This document shows positions 54,922-64,000 of a stretch of 64,000 nt of DNA, piece after piece. The stretch is from NCBI RefSeq assembly GCF_000282595.1, contig NZ_AKIZ01000016.1, forward strand, positions 744,001 through 808,000. Reading direction: 5' to 3'. The position numbers and the translations under genes are program-made. The notes beneath the pieces are model-generated. The model made no database searches, was not told the DNA's origin, and saw only the letters and a program-made list of their open reading frames with translations. Source of the stretch: Phyllobacterium sp. YR531 (GTDB lineage Bacteria > Pseudomonadota > Alphaproteobacteria > Rhizobiales > Rhizobiaceae). Within the stretch, counting starts at the first letter, position 1; each line of letters starts with the position of its first letter.

Positions 54922-55143
54922 CTAAGCCAGAAAAAAGGCAGCCACGCATATAACAATAAACAGAATGGTAGCTGAGAAAAACCCACCGGAGAAAAACCCG
55001 AAGGCCATCGCGGCAAGCAATGCCACACAGATAATTACGCCCCATTTCGAAAGAGTGAGAAACAGGTTGTAGGTGTTCTCATGCTGTTGATAGTCCATGG
55101 GCGCGCCCAGTTCGGCAGGGGCAGTATCGTGATGTTCAGCCAT
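54922..55143 (-). CDS. aa3-type cytochrome c oxidase subunit IV family protein
   Basis: A 73-residue protein with a soluble N-terminus (MAEHHDTAPAELGAPMDYQQHENTY, split here) and two closely spaced membrane helices (GVIICVALLAAMAFGFFSGG and FSATILFIVICVAAFF). It matches the small subunit IV of bacterial aa3 oxidases, which lies loosely on the complex. The ATG at 55143 follows AGAGGTTTGA. It is near pnt rather than the cox genes, as is common in Hyphomicrobiales. Confidence 0.85.
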   Translation of the reverse strand: MAEHHDTAPAELGAPMDYQQHENTYNLFLTLSKWGVIICVALLAAMAFGFFSGGFFSATILFIVICVAAFFLA

Positions 55144-55264
55144 CTTCAAACCTCTTAGTATCGACGTACTAATGGCAATAGCGAAAACGACGCACCAGCG
55201 CAATGCGCAGATGGTCGCTCACTATCTCAATCGATATAAATCTCACCCGGCAGTTACGTATTAT

Positions 55265-55411
55265 CTAGTTGAGAAGATTGGGAAACAGGCCGAGTACGCC
55301 AATGATTATCAGATAAAGCGCGACAACGTAGTTCAGGAGGCGTGGTGCGATCAATATCAGGATACCCGCGATGAGAGCAACGAGTGGAGCAATGGCAATT
55401 TGTGTAATCAT
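55265..55411 (-). CDS. DUF3096-type small membrane protein
   Basis: A 48-residue hydrophobic protein, nearly all membrane helix: MITQIAIAPLVALIAGILI, then LLNYVVALYLIIIGVLGLF. It fits the DUF3096 family, of unknown role. The start at 55411 is chosen because a longer frame to 55477 adds an unlikely N-terminus. Confidence 0.75.
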   Translation of the reverse strand: MITQIAIAPLVALIAGILILIAPRLLNYVVALYLIIIGVLGLFPNLLN

Positions 55412-55523
55412 GCTGATAAGGTCCTTTGACTTATATGCGTGCACAGGCAGAGCAGACCAAAATGCATGGTAATGCAAACTTTTTCCCGCGAATTGCCAAT
55501 TGAATCAGTGGATAGAGTATTTT

Positions 55524-56021
55524 TCAGGTTGCAGGACATGCATTTGGTGCAGTCCCCTTGTCCGGGTTGACATCGTAAAATGGCCCAACGACAAGTGGCT
55601 TTTCGGGCATGACCGATTGATCGGTATCCGATATCATTTTGCGCTCGATCGTCTGTAGGATTGCTCCTTTCGCGTCCATCACGCGCATGCTGACCTTATA
55701 TTCGCGATTTGCTTTTACACATCGTACTGGTGGGCTCTCCACTGTTATCTTCGTCATGGTTGGCCAGATTTTTTGCTGAACCACAAATGGCTCACCTCCC
55801 GCAGGGTTCTCGAAGGTGGTTTCCAAGGTGGAATCATCCGGTAGTGGCCGGACCTTGGAGAGCGTGAGAAGATATGTCGCCTGCGCAATACGATAGTTGA
55901 AGACGAAGATTTTTCCTGAAACATTGAGATAATCCCCCTCTCCCGGATCTCGGCACCCCGACAAAACCAATGCGGCGATCAGATTTAACAGCACGAAAGT
56001 GATGCGAACTCGATCAGCCAT
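55524..56021 (-). CDS. Predicted lipoprotein of unknown function
   Basis: A 165-residue protein with a lipoprotein signal (MADRVRITFVLLNLIAALVL, lipobox LSGC, Cys near residue 23). The mature part is a mostly beta, Ig-like domain (YRIAQATYLLTLSKVRPLPDDS..., TKITVESPPVRCVKANREY) without a name I know. Its start at 56021 has GGAGTAAG upstream and overlaps the end of the CGNR gene by 8 bases, so the two are coupled. Confidence 0.8.
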   Translation of the reverse strand: MADRVRITFVLLNLIAALVLSGCRDPGEGDYLNVSGKIFVFNYRIAQATYLLTLSKVRPLPDDSTLETTFENPAGGEPFVVQQKIWPTMTKITVESPPVRCVKANREYKVSMRVMDAKGAILQTIERKMISDTDQSVMPEKPLVVGPFYDVNPDKGTAPNACPAT

Positions 56022-56607
56022 CCATCTTACTCCTGCGATCATAATGCCGCTTTGCTTTTGCGCGGTTTCCACACACGGTCATGTCACACCAGCGCCGACT
56101 ACGATTCCGGCTTTCGTCGAGATACAGCCAATGACAATTAGGGCATATCTTGATTCTAGATAGCCGCCGGGGGTCGAGCAGGTTTAAAGCAGACAAGACG
56201 GCAGCTACGGACAGTGAGAGATCGCGGCGCCGGACAAATGGTGGAAGGGCTAAATTCGCTTCGTGTTGATTATCGGCAATAAGCGCTGAGCCAAGTCGCA
56301 AAAAGTCTGACAAATGCTGCGCCTTAAAGCCTTCCTCAGCTACCGCTGTACGGAACAGGCTGTTTATCGCCTCCCGCAATTCGATGAGTTTGGAATGCTC
56401 GGATTGCGATTCAGGTGCTTCGAATTGAACATCTCCCCATTCTCCGGAGCGAAAACTTGCAGCCGCAGTTGCGAAGCGCGCTACTTCTACACTGTTCGAA
56501 AAGCGATCCTGCACGCGTTCAGGAGCCTGACGAAATATTACAGTATTCGCCAAATCAAGTGCGAGCACACCACCGCTGAACCTATGAGCATTCCAATCAA
56601 TATACAT
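56014..56607 (-). CDS. CGNR zinc-finger (ABATE-domain) regulator
   Basis: A 197-residue protein with an N-terminal ABATE-type domain (FSGGVLALDLANTVIFRQA, LREAINSLFRTAVAEE) and a C-terminal CGNR zinc finger: CPNCHWLYLDESRNRSRRWC, then DMTVCGNRAKAKRHYDRR. The Cys set and the CGNR motif are diagnostic. Members are thought to be stress- or ligand-controlled transcription regulators; most are untested. It is divergent from a LivH-type permease, and a strong 36-bp inverted repeat lies between the starts. No ribosome site is evident before the ATG at 56607. Confidence 0.88.
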   Translation of the reverse strand: MYIDWNAHRFSGGVLALDLANTVIFRQAPERVQDRFSNSVEVARFATAAASFRSGEWGDVQFEAPESQSEHSKLIELREAINSLFRTAVAEEGFKAQHLSDFLRLGSALIADNQHEANLALPPFVRRRDLSLSVAAVLSALNLLDPRRLSRIKICPNCHWLYLDESRNRSRRWCDMTVCGNRAKAKRHYDRRSKMDG

Positions 56608-56613
56608 GTCAAA

Positions 56614-56649
56614 ATTCTAACTGGTAAAATACGTTTTGCAAGTTAGAAT
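56614..56649. promoter_or_regulatory. Inverted-repeat operator between CGNR regulator and LivH-type permease
   Basis: ATTCTAACT (56614-56622) and AGTTAGAAT (56641-56649) are exact inverted repeats with an 18-base spacer. Inside the spacer GTAAAA and TTTTGC form a weaker dyad around TACG. The arms start 6 bases before the CGNR start codon and end 24 before the permease start. It very probably binds the CGNR protein as operator for both genes. Confidence 0.65.
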
Positions 56650-56673
56650 AAGATCAAATTGGATGGTTTGTCG

Positions 56674-57573
56674 ATGTCATATTTTCTGCAACTGCTCTTG
56701 AACGGCATCCATAATGCGGCGCTTTATGCCCTGCTCGCCTATGGTTACGTCCTCATTCATGGATTAACGCATCGGACCGATTTATCACTTGGCGCTGTCT
56801 TTGCTTTTTCAGGCCAGACTTTTATCCTCGCAGCAGCATTCGGTTTCTCGGTTCTCTGGATGACGCTACCGGCAGCATTAGGCTTCGGGATTATCATTGC
56901 CGCACTTTACGTGGGAGCTGGAGGCTATCTTGTTTCCAAGCTCATTTACGCTCCGCTTGAAATTGGCAGCCGCAACACTGTCCTCGTGGCTACGCTAGGT
57001 TTGAGCATTTTTCTTATGGAATTATCGCGCATCGCTGCAGACACCAGAGATTACTGGTTGCCACCCATGCTCGCATCGCCTGTTCATATTCTTGGACCCG
57101 CCGCTGATATCAGCCTCACCCAGCTACAGATTGTGAACATAGGCATCGCACTGGTGGTCGTCCTGCTGGCAGAACTGACAATGAAACATACTTTGGCGGG
57201 CCGTATCTGGCGTGCTGTTAGTGACGAGCCTACTGCTTCAGCAATATGCGGCATCAATCCCAAAGCAGTTCAAACGAAGGCCATTCTGGCAGCCTACGCA
57301 ATCTGCGCGCTCGCCGGATTTCTTGCTGCCCTGTATTACGGCAATGTCAGCTTCAATACGGGCATAATCTTTGGCTTGAAAATACTGTTTATTACGGCAG
57401 CGGGAAGCTTTTCCCGGCCGCTCCATGCTGCCTTCGGAGCGGCAATCATCGGCATGGTCGAGTCTTTATGGGGAGGTTATTTTCCCGTACTCTGGCGCGA
57501 CGCGGCAGTGTTTTCACTGCTCGTTTTCGTACTGGCTACGCGTACGAATGTGGACGAACAGGAACGTGTTTAG
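56674..57573 (+). CDS. Branched-chain amino acid-type ABC transporter permease (LivH-like), orphan
   Basis: An inner-membrane permease of 299 residues with about eight spans, of the LivH/BPD_transp_2 family (LLNGIHNAALYALLAYGYVLIHGLTHRTDLSLGAVFAF split; coupling loop GRIWRAVSDEPTASAICGINPKAV). No LivM, ATPase or binding protein is adjacent, which is unusual. GGATGG lies upstream of the ATG at 56674. It overlaps the SDR gene convergently by 4 bases. Its partners must be elsewhere, or its role differs. Confidence 0.85.
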   Translation: MSYFLQLLLNGIHNAALYALLAYGYVLIHGLTHRTDLSLGAVFAFSGQTFILAAAFGFSVLWMTLPAALGFGIIIAALYVGAGGYLVSKLIYAPLEIGSRNTVLVATLGLSIFLMELSRIAADTRDYWLPPMLASPVHILGPAADISLTQLQIVNIGIALVVVLLAELTMKHTLAGRIWRAVSDEPTASAICGINPKAVQTKAILAAYAICALAGFLAALYYGNVSFNTGIIFGLKILFITAAGSFSRPLHAAFGAAIIGMVESLWGGYFPVLWRDAAVFSLLVFVLATRTNVDEQERV

Positions 57574-58319
57574 CCTTGGAGGCTGTGACCGCCATCAATT
57601 GTAATGACAGTACCTGTAATATAGCTGCTGGCATCCGATGCGAGAAGCAAGACAGCCCCATCAATATCCTCGGGGTCGCCAAGGCGACGCATCGGGTTTT
57701 TGCCTTTGAGAAAGCCCTTAGCCGGACCATCCATGATGGTTTCATTGAGCTTGGTTGGAAACCAGCCCGGCGCAATGGCGTTGACGCGAATGCCATGCGG
57801 CGCCCATTCAAGCGCCAGAGATCGCGTCATTTGCGCTACCGCCGCTTTTGACATCGCGTAACCTGCAGAACCCTTGATCGGTGCATCGGCAAGTATGCTG
57901 GACAGATTAATTATTGAGCCGCCAATCTTGTTGGCAATCATGCGTTTCGCAGCCTCTTGTGCGATGAAAAATGCACCCTCGACATTGACTTCAAATATAT
58001 GCCGCAACTGTTCGCGTGTGGTCGTCAACGCCCGCTCTATGGCTGCAACACCGGCATTATTGAAAACAACGGAAACTGGACCAAACAGCCGCTCAGCCTC
58101 ATCAAATGCCCGCTCAATATCCGCAGCAATTGTGATATCGGCGATGATATTTACGACATTCGAATGAATCATACTTTCAGGCGTTGGAGTGCGCGAGATC
58201 GAGACGACGTTAGCTCCACCTGCAGCCAGGACTTGGATCATCCGCAAACCGAGGCCCGACGAACCGCCTGTCACAGCGATGGTTTTTCCTGCAACCGAAA
58301 TAGATGTGTCGATATTCAT
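57570..58319 (-). CDS. Short-chain dehydrogenase/reductase
   Basis: An NAD(P)-dependent SDR of 249 residues. The cofactor motif is VTGGSSGLGLRMI, followed by NNAGVAA, the catalytic Ser in IINLSSILADAPIKG and Tyr-x-x-x-Lys in SAGYAMSKAAVAQ. The end, GTVITIDGGHSL, is typical. It is of the FabG/gluconate 5-dehydrogenase-like classical type, substrate unknown. No good ribosome site precedes the ATG at 58319. Confidence 0.9.
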   Translation of the reverse strand: MNIDTSISVAGKTIAVTGGSSGLGLRMIQVLAAGGANVVSISRTPTPESMIHSNVVNIIADITIAADIERAFDEAERLFGPVSVVFNNAGVAAIERALTTTREQLRHIFEVNVEGAFFIAQEAAKRMIANKIGGSIINLSSILADAPIKGSAGYAMSKAAVAQMTRSLALEWAPHGIRVNAIAPGWFPTKLNETIMDGPAKGFLKGKNPMRRLGDPEDIDGAVLLLASDASSYITGTVITIDGGHSLQG

Positions 58320-58405
58320 TGATTAAGTACCGCTGAGTATCCCAATTGTGGTGTCTCTGATAGACGGCTCAGCCTGACATGACAACTAAAGAAGCACAAC
58401 GAAAC

Positions 58406-58434
58406 GCGGCCCCGCCTCTAAGAACCGGGGCCGC
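58406..58434 (-). terminator. Stem-loop after the TRAP binding-protein gene
   Basis: GCGGCCCCG (58406-58414) pairs fully with CGGGGCCGC (58426-58434) around an 11-base loop. On the minus strand a short GTTTCGTT follows. A likely terminator 20 bases behind the stop. Confidence 0.6.
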
Positions 58435-58453
58435 AAAGCTAAAACAAAGCCTT

Positions 58454-59605
<1,152 letters not shown>

Positions 59606-59818
59606 TCAGATCACCAGACATTTCAGCCTTGTTTTCCCGATCCTGCGGTAACCATACACACTCATCAATTCTAGTCCAGCGGACCGAGCCGACATGTTGA
59701 CCGAATTCTGCTCAACCTCTGTCATTGCCGGTCACGAGTGCCGTATATCAGGGATCGACCATTGGAAATGGCTTCGAACTGAACTACATTCCACTTAAAG
59801 ACATTTTGGAGTGAAATT

Positions 59819-60589
59819 ATGCGGCAACCTCTCGTCGCCATATCGTCAGACGTCCGGACTTTCGAGAATTACACATGGCATGCAGCGCCCGATCAATATC
59901 TGATGGCTGCTTACCAAGCGGCCAATGTTATTCCGTTGATCGTTCCATCATTTGGCGATGGTCTGGATATTGACGCGATTCTTGATGGCGTTGATGGCGT
60001 ACTGATCACCGGATCAAAGTCCAATGTTCATCCGGCCCTGTACGGAGCACAGCCAACCGAAGCGCATGAGCCTTACGATCCTGCGCGAGACGCAACGTCA
60101 TTGCCACTTATTCGCCGCGCTATCGAACGAGGCGTTCCACTTCTGGCTATCTGCCGAGGCCTTCAGGAACTGAACGTTGCGCTAGGCGGAACGCTTGCCA
60201 CAGAGATACAACAGCTTGACGGCCGCATGGATCACCGCGCTCCTGTTTCCGAAAATCAGGCAGAACGATTTGCGATTCGTCATCCTGTGCACATCAAGCC
60301 TGGTTCATGTCTGGCAAACGTCATGAATAGTGATTCTATCCAGGTAAACTCGGTCCATCGACAGGCAATCGACTTGCCTTCAACTCAATTGGACATTGAG
60401 GCTGTCGCAGACGACGGCACTATCGAAGCTGTTTCTGTAAAAAGCGCTCGTGCCTTTGCAGTTGGCGTGCAATGGCATCCGGAATACTGGGTAAAGACAG
60501 ATGGCGCATCGCAGCGGATTTTTGCAGCATTTGGCGATGCTGTTCGTGCACACAAGGCAAGTCGGGAACGGCTGCAGGCTGCAGAGTAA
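59819..60589 (+). CDS. Gamma-glutamyl-GABA hydrolase-type class-I amidotransferase (PuuD-like)
   Basis: A 256-residue C26-family peptidase. The nucleophile Cys is in LLAICRGLQELNVALGGTL and the His/Glu pair in VQWHPEYWVK. Relatives split gamma-glutamyl-GABA in putrescine breakdown, or gamma-glutamyl amides in related routes. No other puu gene is near. GGAG precedes the start. It converges on a LacI gene 18 bases away. Confidence 0.9.
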   Translation: MRQPLVAISSDVRTFENYTWHAAPDQYLMAAYQAANVIPLIVPSFGDGLDIDAILDGVDGVLITGSKSNVHPALYGAQPTEAHEPYDPARDATSLPLIRRAIERGVPLLAICRGLQELNVALGGTLATEIQQLDGRMDHRAPVSENQAERFAIRHPVHIKPGSCLANVMNSDSIQVNSVHRQAIDLPSTQLDIEAVADDGTIEAVSVKSARAFAVGVQWHPEYWVKTDGASQRIFAAFGDAVRAHKASRERLQAAE

Positions 60590-60607
60590 CCCGCTTCTGT
60601 AAAGCGG

Positions 60608-61627
60608 TCAGCGTTCTCTGGGTTTTGACGTTGACTGCCTTATCCGCAGTTCGGGCTTGATAAGCTCCTGTCGCGCATGCGTATCGGCACCATTCAACTG
60701 ATCGAGCAAAGCGCGCGCTGCACGCTGACCAACTTCGCGCTGGCCATTCCAGACAGTGGTCAATGCGGGTGTTGCGATGGCCGCCTCCTCAAGATCATCG
60801 TAGCCGGTGACCGAAATATCAACCCCAGCAACAAGCCCGGCCCGGGCAATGCCGTTCATCATTCCAATCGCGCATAGATCATTCCAGCATACTGCTGCCG
60901 TCGGATGATCCTTCAAAGCAAGAAACTGCGGCGCAGCATCAAAACCTGCCTGCTTTGTGCGTGGACCGGGGATCCGCCATTCGGGTTTGGCATCAAGCCC
61001 GGCTTTCTGCATCGCATGAAGATAACCTTCATACCGGTCACGTCCCGTCGATGTCTGATCCGTGCCACCCACCATGGCAATTCGTGTATGCCCTAAGGAA
61101 ATTAAATGGTTGGTTGCGAGGCCAATGCCATAAGCATCGTCGCCACGGAAAACAGGAACATTTGCGTCCTGTACAGTACGAGCAATCAGAACAACCGGAA
61201 GCCCGTTGTCCTCCGCCATCCGAATATCTTCGGCAGGCGTGCCGATAGCTGGTGACATGATAACCCCGTCACCACCAAGTTGAAGGACAGTTTCAATAAA
61301 TGTCCTTTGCTTTTCAACCTGGTCGTAATGGTTGGACAGAATGAATGTTTGACCGGAGCGGTCCAGTTCACCTTCAATGGCCCGCAAAATTTCAGCAAAA
61401 AACGGGTTCATGATGTCGTGGACGACGACGCCAACAATCCCAGAGCGGGAAGTACGCAAACTGGCAGCTCGACGATTATAAATGTAGCCAATAGCTCTCG
61501 CATGCTCTTTGATTTTGTCGCGGGTCTGGTCAGCAACGAGCGGGCTGTCTCTCAAGGCAAGTGACACAGTCGCAGTAGACACTTTCAACGCGTCGGCAAT
61601 TGTCGATAGCTTAATTTTCTGCGCCAA
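60608..61627 (-). CDS. LacI-family transcriptional regulator
   Basis: A 339-residue regulator. The N-terminal HTH is KLSTIADALKVSTATVSLAL with the hinge helix RRAASLRTSRSG, and the ligand domain begins GIVGVVVHDIMNPFFAEILRAIEG. The start is a TTG at 61627 with GGGGAGAGA before it. Effector and targets unknown; no sugar-use genes lie beside it. The ligand domain ends in QSTSKPRER, close to the stop. Likely a repressor of a distant or neighbouring gene. Confidence 0.9.
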   Translation of the reverse strand: MAQKIKLSTIADALKVSTATVSLALRDSPLVADQTRDKIKEHARAIGYIYNRRAASLRTSRSGIVGVVVHDIMNPFFAEILRAIEGELDRSGQTFILSNHYDQVEKQRTFIETVLQLGGDGVIMSPAIGTPAEDIRMAEDNGLPVVLIARTVQDANVPVFRGDDAYGIGLATNHLISLGHTRIAMVGGTDQTSTGRDRYEGYLHAMQKAGLDAKPEWRIPGPRTKQAGFDAAPQFLALKDHPTAAVCWNDLCAIGMMNGIARAGLVAGVDISVTGYDDLEEAAIATPALTTVWNGQREVGQRAARALLDQLNGADTHARQELIKPELRIRQSTSKPRER

Positions 61628-61868
61628 AAGTACTCTCTCCCCGCGATTCCATTCAAAGAACAGAATATCATTCTTGGCGTTATGCCATTGCGGGTCAATA
61701 AATCAAAGTTCTTTCCACTTCAAAACTGAAGTAGCGAAGTTGCGGAGTGCTCCGCCGGGTTGGAGCGCCACACCGTGTAAGAAATGTGCGGTAAGTGGAG
61801 GCATGATCGTTTGTAGTGTCTATCCGGACAATTGGCTGCGGGGGAAGCCCAAGACAGCACGCTCTTAA

Positions 61869-62357
61869 TCAATCGTCGTCATTGTCGTCATCGTCGTGCT
61901 CATCCGAGCCCGTTTGACGTAACAGGTCTGCAGCAGAAAGATTCATCTCAAGACGGGTCAGCATTTTTACAAAGGCTTTGCGTTCTTTTTTATCAAAGCC
62001 TTTCATCGCGTCTTTTTCGGTTTTGCGAATAGACTTTTCTATCGACTTGATGGCCTCGTTTCCTGTGTCTGTCAGGAAAATATGCGCCTGTCGCTGGTCG
62101 GTAGATGACCCCTCTTTTTTTACAAACCCTTGGGTCTGCAGACGGGAAATGGTCTTTGTAATCGTGGGGGGGCGAACACCAAGTCTCTTGGCAAGGACGC
62201 TGGGAGACAGACCATCCTCGTGCGCAAGCTGAAGCATAACGGCATCTTGTCCGGCATAAAATCCATGGCCAAGCAGCCTTATTGCCAGAGCGGTACGCGT
62301 TAATCTTGCAGTCGACTGCAAGCGATGAAGAATAAGAGGCTTGCGATCCTTGACCAT
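61869..62357 (-). CDS. MarR-family transcriptional regulator with acidic tail
   Basis: A 162-residue regulator. The winged helix is LSPSVLAKRLGVRPPTITKTISRLQTQGFVKKEGSSTDQR (split), followed by dimer helices. The C-terminus ends in a run of 11 residues that is nearly all Asp (EHDDDDNDDD). AGAGGAA precedes the start, and a 12-bp palindrome lies 13 bases upstream, typical of auto-repression. Confidence 0.92.
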   Translation of the reverse strand: MVKDRKPLILHRLQSTARLTRTALAIRLLGHGFYAGQDAVMLQLAHEDGLSPSVLAKRLGVRPPTITKTISRLQTQGFVKKEGSSTDQRQAHIFLTDTGNEAIKSIEKSIRKTEKDAMKGFDKKERKAFVKMLTRLEMNLSAADLLRQTGSDEHDDDDNDDD

Positions 62358-62369
62358 TCCAATTCCTCT

Positions 62370-62381
62370 TTCATGTATGAA
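62370..62381. promoter_or_regulatory. Palindrome upstream of the MarR gene
   Basis: TTCATGTATGAA, a near-perfect 12-base palindrome with arms TTCAT/ATGAA, lies 13 bases before the MarR start and overlaps its expected promoter or leader. Probable auto-regulatory operator. Confidence 0.5.
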
Positions 62382-62650
62382 GCGTTCGTTATAGTGAGAC
62401 GGCTAGCACAATTGCGTCAAAACTCATTATCAGACAAATGTTACATCAGGATAATGTAAAGTCCCCATGAGGTTTAACCTGTTTTCAGGCAGTTGCTACG
62501 TTCAAAATACTGCCTGTGTGCCGCGTTACAATTCTTATATGACAAACTGATGAAATTTGCCGACGAATAGCTCTCCGCGCGAAAATAAGGGCTGTAAATT
62601 CATGGCGCTGAAGCATAGTTTCAGGGCTGCAGACATGCTTTCTCAAAACG

Positions 62651-63421
62651 ATGATACAAAGTAAAAAAGAAATGCTGACCCCATCGCCCGCCACAATCGC
62701 ATTATTGCCGCTCGGCGCACACGAACAGCACGGGCCGCACCTGCCGTTCGAAACGGATACGCTGATTGTTAAGGGATTGGTCAGCCGGCTCCGACCTTTA
62801 CTGCCATCCGCACTCGAAGTTTTATTCCTTCCCGTTGAACCTGTCGGCTATTCAATCGAACATTTGGACGTCGACGGCACCAAATCATTGCAATTTGACG
62901 AAGCCGTAAACCGATGGATCGAAATCGGCAAAACGCTTGTTCAACAGGGAATATCCAAACTGATCATGCTCAACGCTCATGGCGGCAACTCGCCTCTCAT
63001 GACCATTGTCGCGACGGAATTGCGTGTTCGTTTCAATATGCTCGCGGTTGCAACCAGTTGGACACGTTTTGGATTGCCAGCCGGGATGATATCTCCTGAG
63101 GACAAAGCCATCGATATACATGGCGGCTTTATCGAGACCTCCGTAATGCTGGCTCTGTATCCTGAACTTGTTCACATGGAAAAATCTCAAAACTTTGCAT
63201 CCAATCAAAGCCGATTTGCTGCCGACTACAAACATCTGCGCGCTTACGGCCCACATGCGTTTGGTTGGAAAATGTCGGATTTGAACAAACTGGGAGTGGC
63301 CGGCAATGCCTCATTAGCCAGTGCGCAAGCCGGCGAAGAAATAATTGCACATAGCTTGAAAGGCATTATCGAGTTGATTGAGGACGTGGCAAAGTTTGAT
63401 AGCTCTTTGCTCAAAAGTTAA
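62651..63421 (+). CDS. Creatininase-family amidohydrolase
   Basis: A 256-residue member of the creatininase superfamily (also MftE, ArfB). Metal ligands are seen in LLPLGAHEQHGPHLPFETD (Glu25, His27, Asp36), in LNAHGGNSPL and HGGFIETSVMLAL (Glu). Members hydrolyse creatinine to creatine or act on cyclic amides and peptide substrates. The start is uncertain, since neither the ATG at 62651 nor one at 62672 has a good ribosome site. It stands before a CobW GTPase. A creatine-to-sarcosine link with soxBDAG is possible but not shown. Confidence 0.85.
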   Translation: MIQSKKEMLTPSPATIALLPLGAHEQHGPHLPFETDTLIVKGLVSRLRPLLPSALEVLFLPVEPVGYSIEHLDVDGTKSLQFDEAVNRWIEIGKTLVQQGISKLIMLNAHGGNSPLMTIVATELRVRFNMLAVATSWTRFGLPAGMISPEDKAIDIHGGFIETSVMLALYPELVHMEKSQNFASNQSRFAADYKHLRAYGPHAFGWKMSDLNKLGVAGNASLASAQAGEEIIAHSLKGIIELIEDVAKFDSSLLKS

Positions 63422-63535
63422 AGTTTTATGTTCAATCGAATTGACGCACTCTTTCCCTTATTTGAGCGCCACAGATATGGCAAAGCGTAACTTAATAACC
63501 TATATCGTGGGTCTATCCATTATAAGAGGCACACC

Positions 63536-64000
63536 ATGAGTGAAGCTCCCGCCATTTCTGCGCCCGTCGACGCCAACAAGGTCACCCAGATACCGGTTAC
63601 AGTTTTGACTGGATATCTTGGCGCAGGCAAAACAACATTGCTCAACCGTATTTTGAGCGAAAACCATGGCAAGCGCTATGCGGTGATCGTCAATGAGTTC
63701 GGCGAGATTGGTATCGACAACGACCTGATTGTTGAATCCGACGAAGAAATCTACGAAATGAACAATGGCTGCATCTGTTGCACTGTTCGCGGCGATCTGA
63801 TCCGCGTGGTCGAAGGGCTTATGCGTCGCCCTGGCAGATTCGACGCGATTATTGTCGAGACAACGGGCTTGGCTGATCCCGTTCCGGTAGCCCAGACTTT
63901 TTTCATGGATGATGATGTGCGCAAGAAAACAGCTCTCGATGCTGTGGTTGCCTTGGTTGATGCAAAACATCTGCCGTTGCGTCTGAAAGACAGTCGTGAA
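63536..64000 (+). CDS. CobW/COG0523-family GTPase, N-terminal part (cut by window edge)
   Basis: A metal-chaperone-type G3E GTPase, 155 residues visible. The P-loop is [20 protein letters not shown], the metal motif [13 protein letters not shown] (CxCC), and the further switch [16 protein letters not shown]. Members deliver zinc or cobalt to target enzymes and are often induced by zinc shortage. The ATG at 63536 follows AGAGG. The frame runs off the right edge, so the C-terminal CobW_C domain lies outside. No clear Zur box is visible upstream. Confidence 0.92.
   Translation, partial: MSEAPAISAPVDANKVTQIPVTVLTGYLGAGKTTLLNRILSENHGKRYAVIVNEFGEIGIDNDLIVESDEEIYEMNNGCICCTVRGDLIRVVEGLMRRPGRFDAIIVETTGLADPVPVAQTFFMDDDVRKKTALDAVVALVDAKHLPLRLKDSRE

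Noticed and set aside
61717..61732. ACTTCA-AAAC-TGAAGT as LacI operator
   Set aside because: LacI sites are usually CG-centred and even-spaced; this one may be chance in A/T-rich DNA and lies 90 bases before the start.
63422..63535. Zur box upstream of the CobW gene
   Set aside because: GTAACTTAATAACC is not a palindrome of the Zur type, and no other dyad was found.

Overview
The window reads as chromosomal DNA of an alphaproteobacterium of the order Hyphomicrobiales, most like the Brucella/Ochrobactrum group or a close relative. The evidence is protein character (GltBD, CpdR, soxBDAG, three-gene pntA/pntA2/pntB, aa3-oxidase subunit IV, FCD GntR regulators), a suhB/MmgR-type small RNA, and a probable ROSE thermometer upstream of an Hsp20 gene. 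The species cannot be fixed from the sequence alone. Gene density is high. I saw no insertion sequence, prophage, CRISPR array or rRNA. One tRNA gene (Val, GAC) is present.

Layout. 1-5.5 kb: gltB and the start of gltD (minus strand, gltD cut by the left edge). 5.9-13.7 kb: housekeeping and stress genes, namely threonine aldolase, Hsp20 with its leader, an exported Arg/Asp-rich protein, a lysophospholipase-like hydrolase, a HisN-type phosphatase, an sRNA, an N-formylglutamate amidohydrolase family protein, CpdR, tRNA-Val, an OmpA-domain protein and OsmC. 13.7-21.6 kb: a tightly coupled minus-strand operon of five transporter genes (solute-binding protein, two permeases, two ATPases), a GNAT protein and a GH20 beta-N-acetylhexosaminidase, probably for uptake and breakdown of amino-sugar oligomers. 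21.8-33.1 kb: a catabolic locus with an aldo/keto reductase and GMC oxidoreductase on one strand, a ribose-type ABC transporter on the other, glyoxalase I, a GlcD-like FAD dehydrogenase and two tandem FCD GntR regulators. Identical FadR-type operator boxes tie parts of it together.

33-44 kb: an APH-like kinase, a DsbA-like protein, PiT phosphate transporter with its DUF47 partner, a YeeE/YedE sulfur transporter, a short 6-phosphogluconate dehydrogenase, an aldo/keto reductase with divergent LysR regulator, an Hsp70-like protein, a MaoC hydratase and an unrecognised membrane protein with a serine-hydrolase motif. 44.7-49.9 kb: soxBDAG for sarcosine oxidation. 50.3-55.4 kb: rpsU, a TPR lipoprotein, the proton-translocating transhydrogenase and small membrane proteins. 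55.5-64 kb: a lipoprotein, a CGNR zinc-finger regulator divergent from an orphan LivH-type permease, an SDR, an orphan TRAP binding protein, a class-I amidotransferase-like hydrolase, LacI and MarR regulators, a creatininase-family protein and the start of a CobW-family GTPase (cut by the right edge).

The strongest leads beyond routine annotation are the FCD-GntR regulon at 21.8-33.1 kb, the CGNR/permease pair around a 36-bp inverted repeat, the ROSE leader, the sRNA, and the Lys/Ala-rich tail on PntA. No fully new multi-gene system could be proven from sequence alone. Start sites were often moved inward from the longest reading frame where a Shine-Dalgarno sequence or an ATGA overlap supported a later start.
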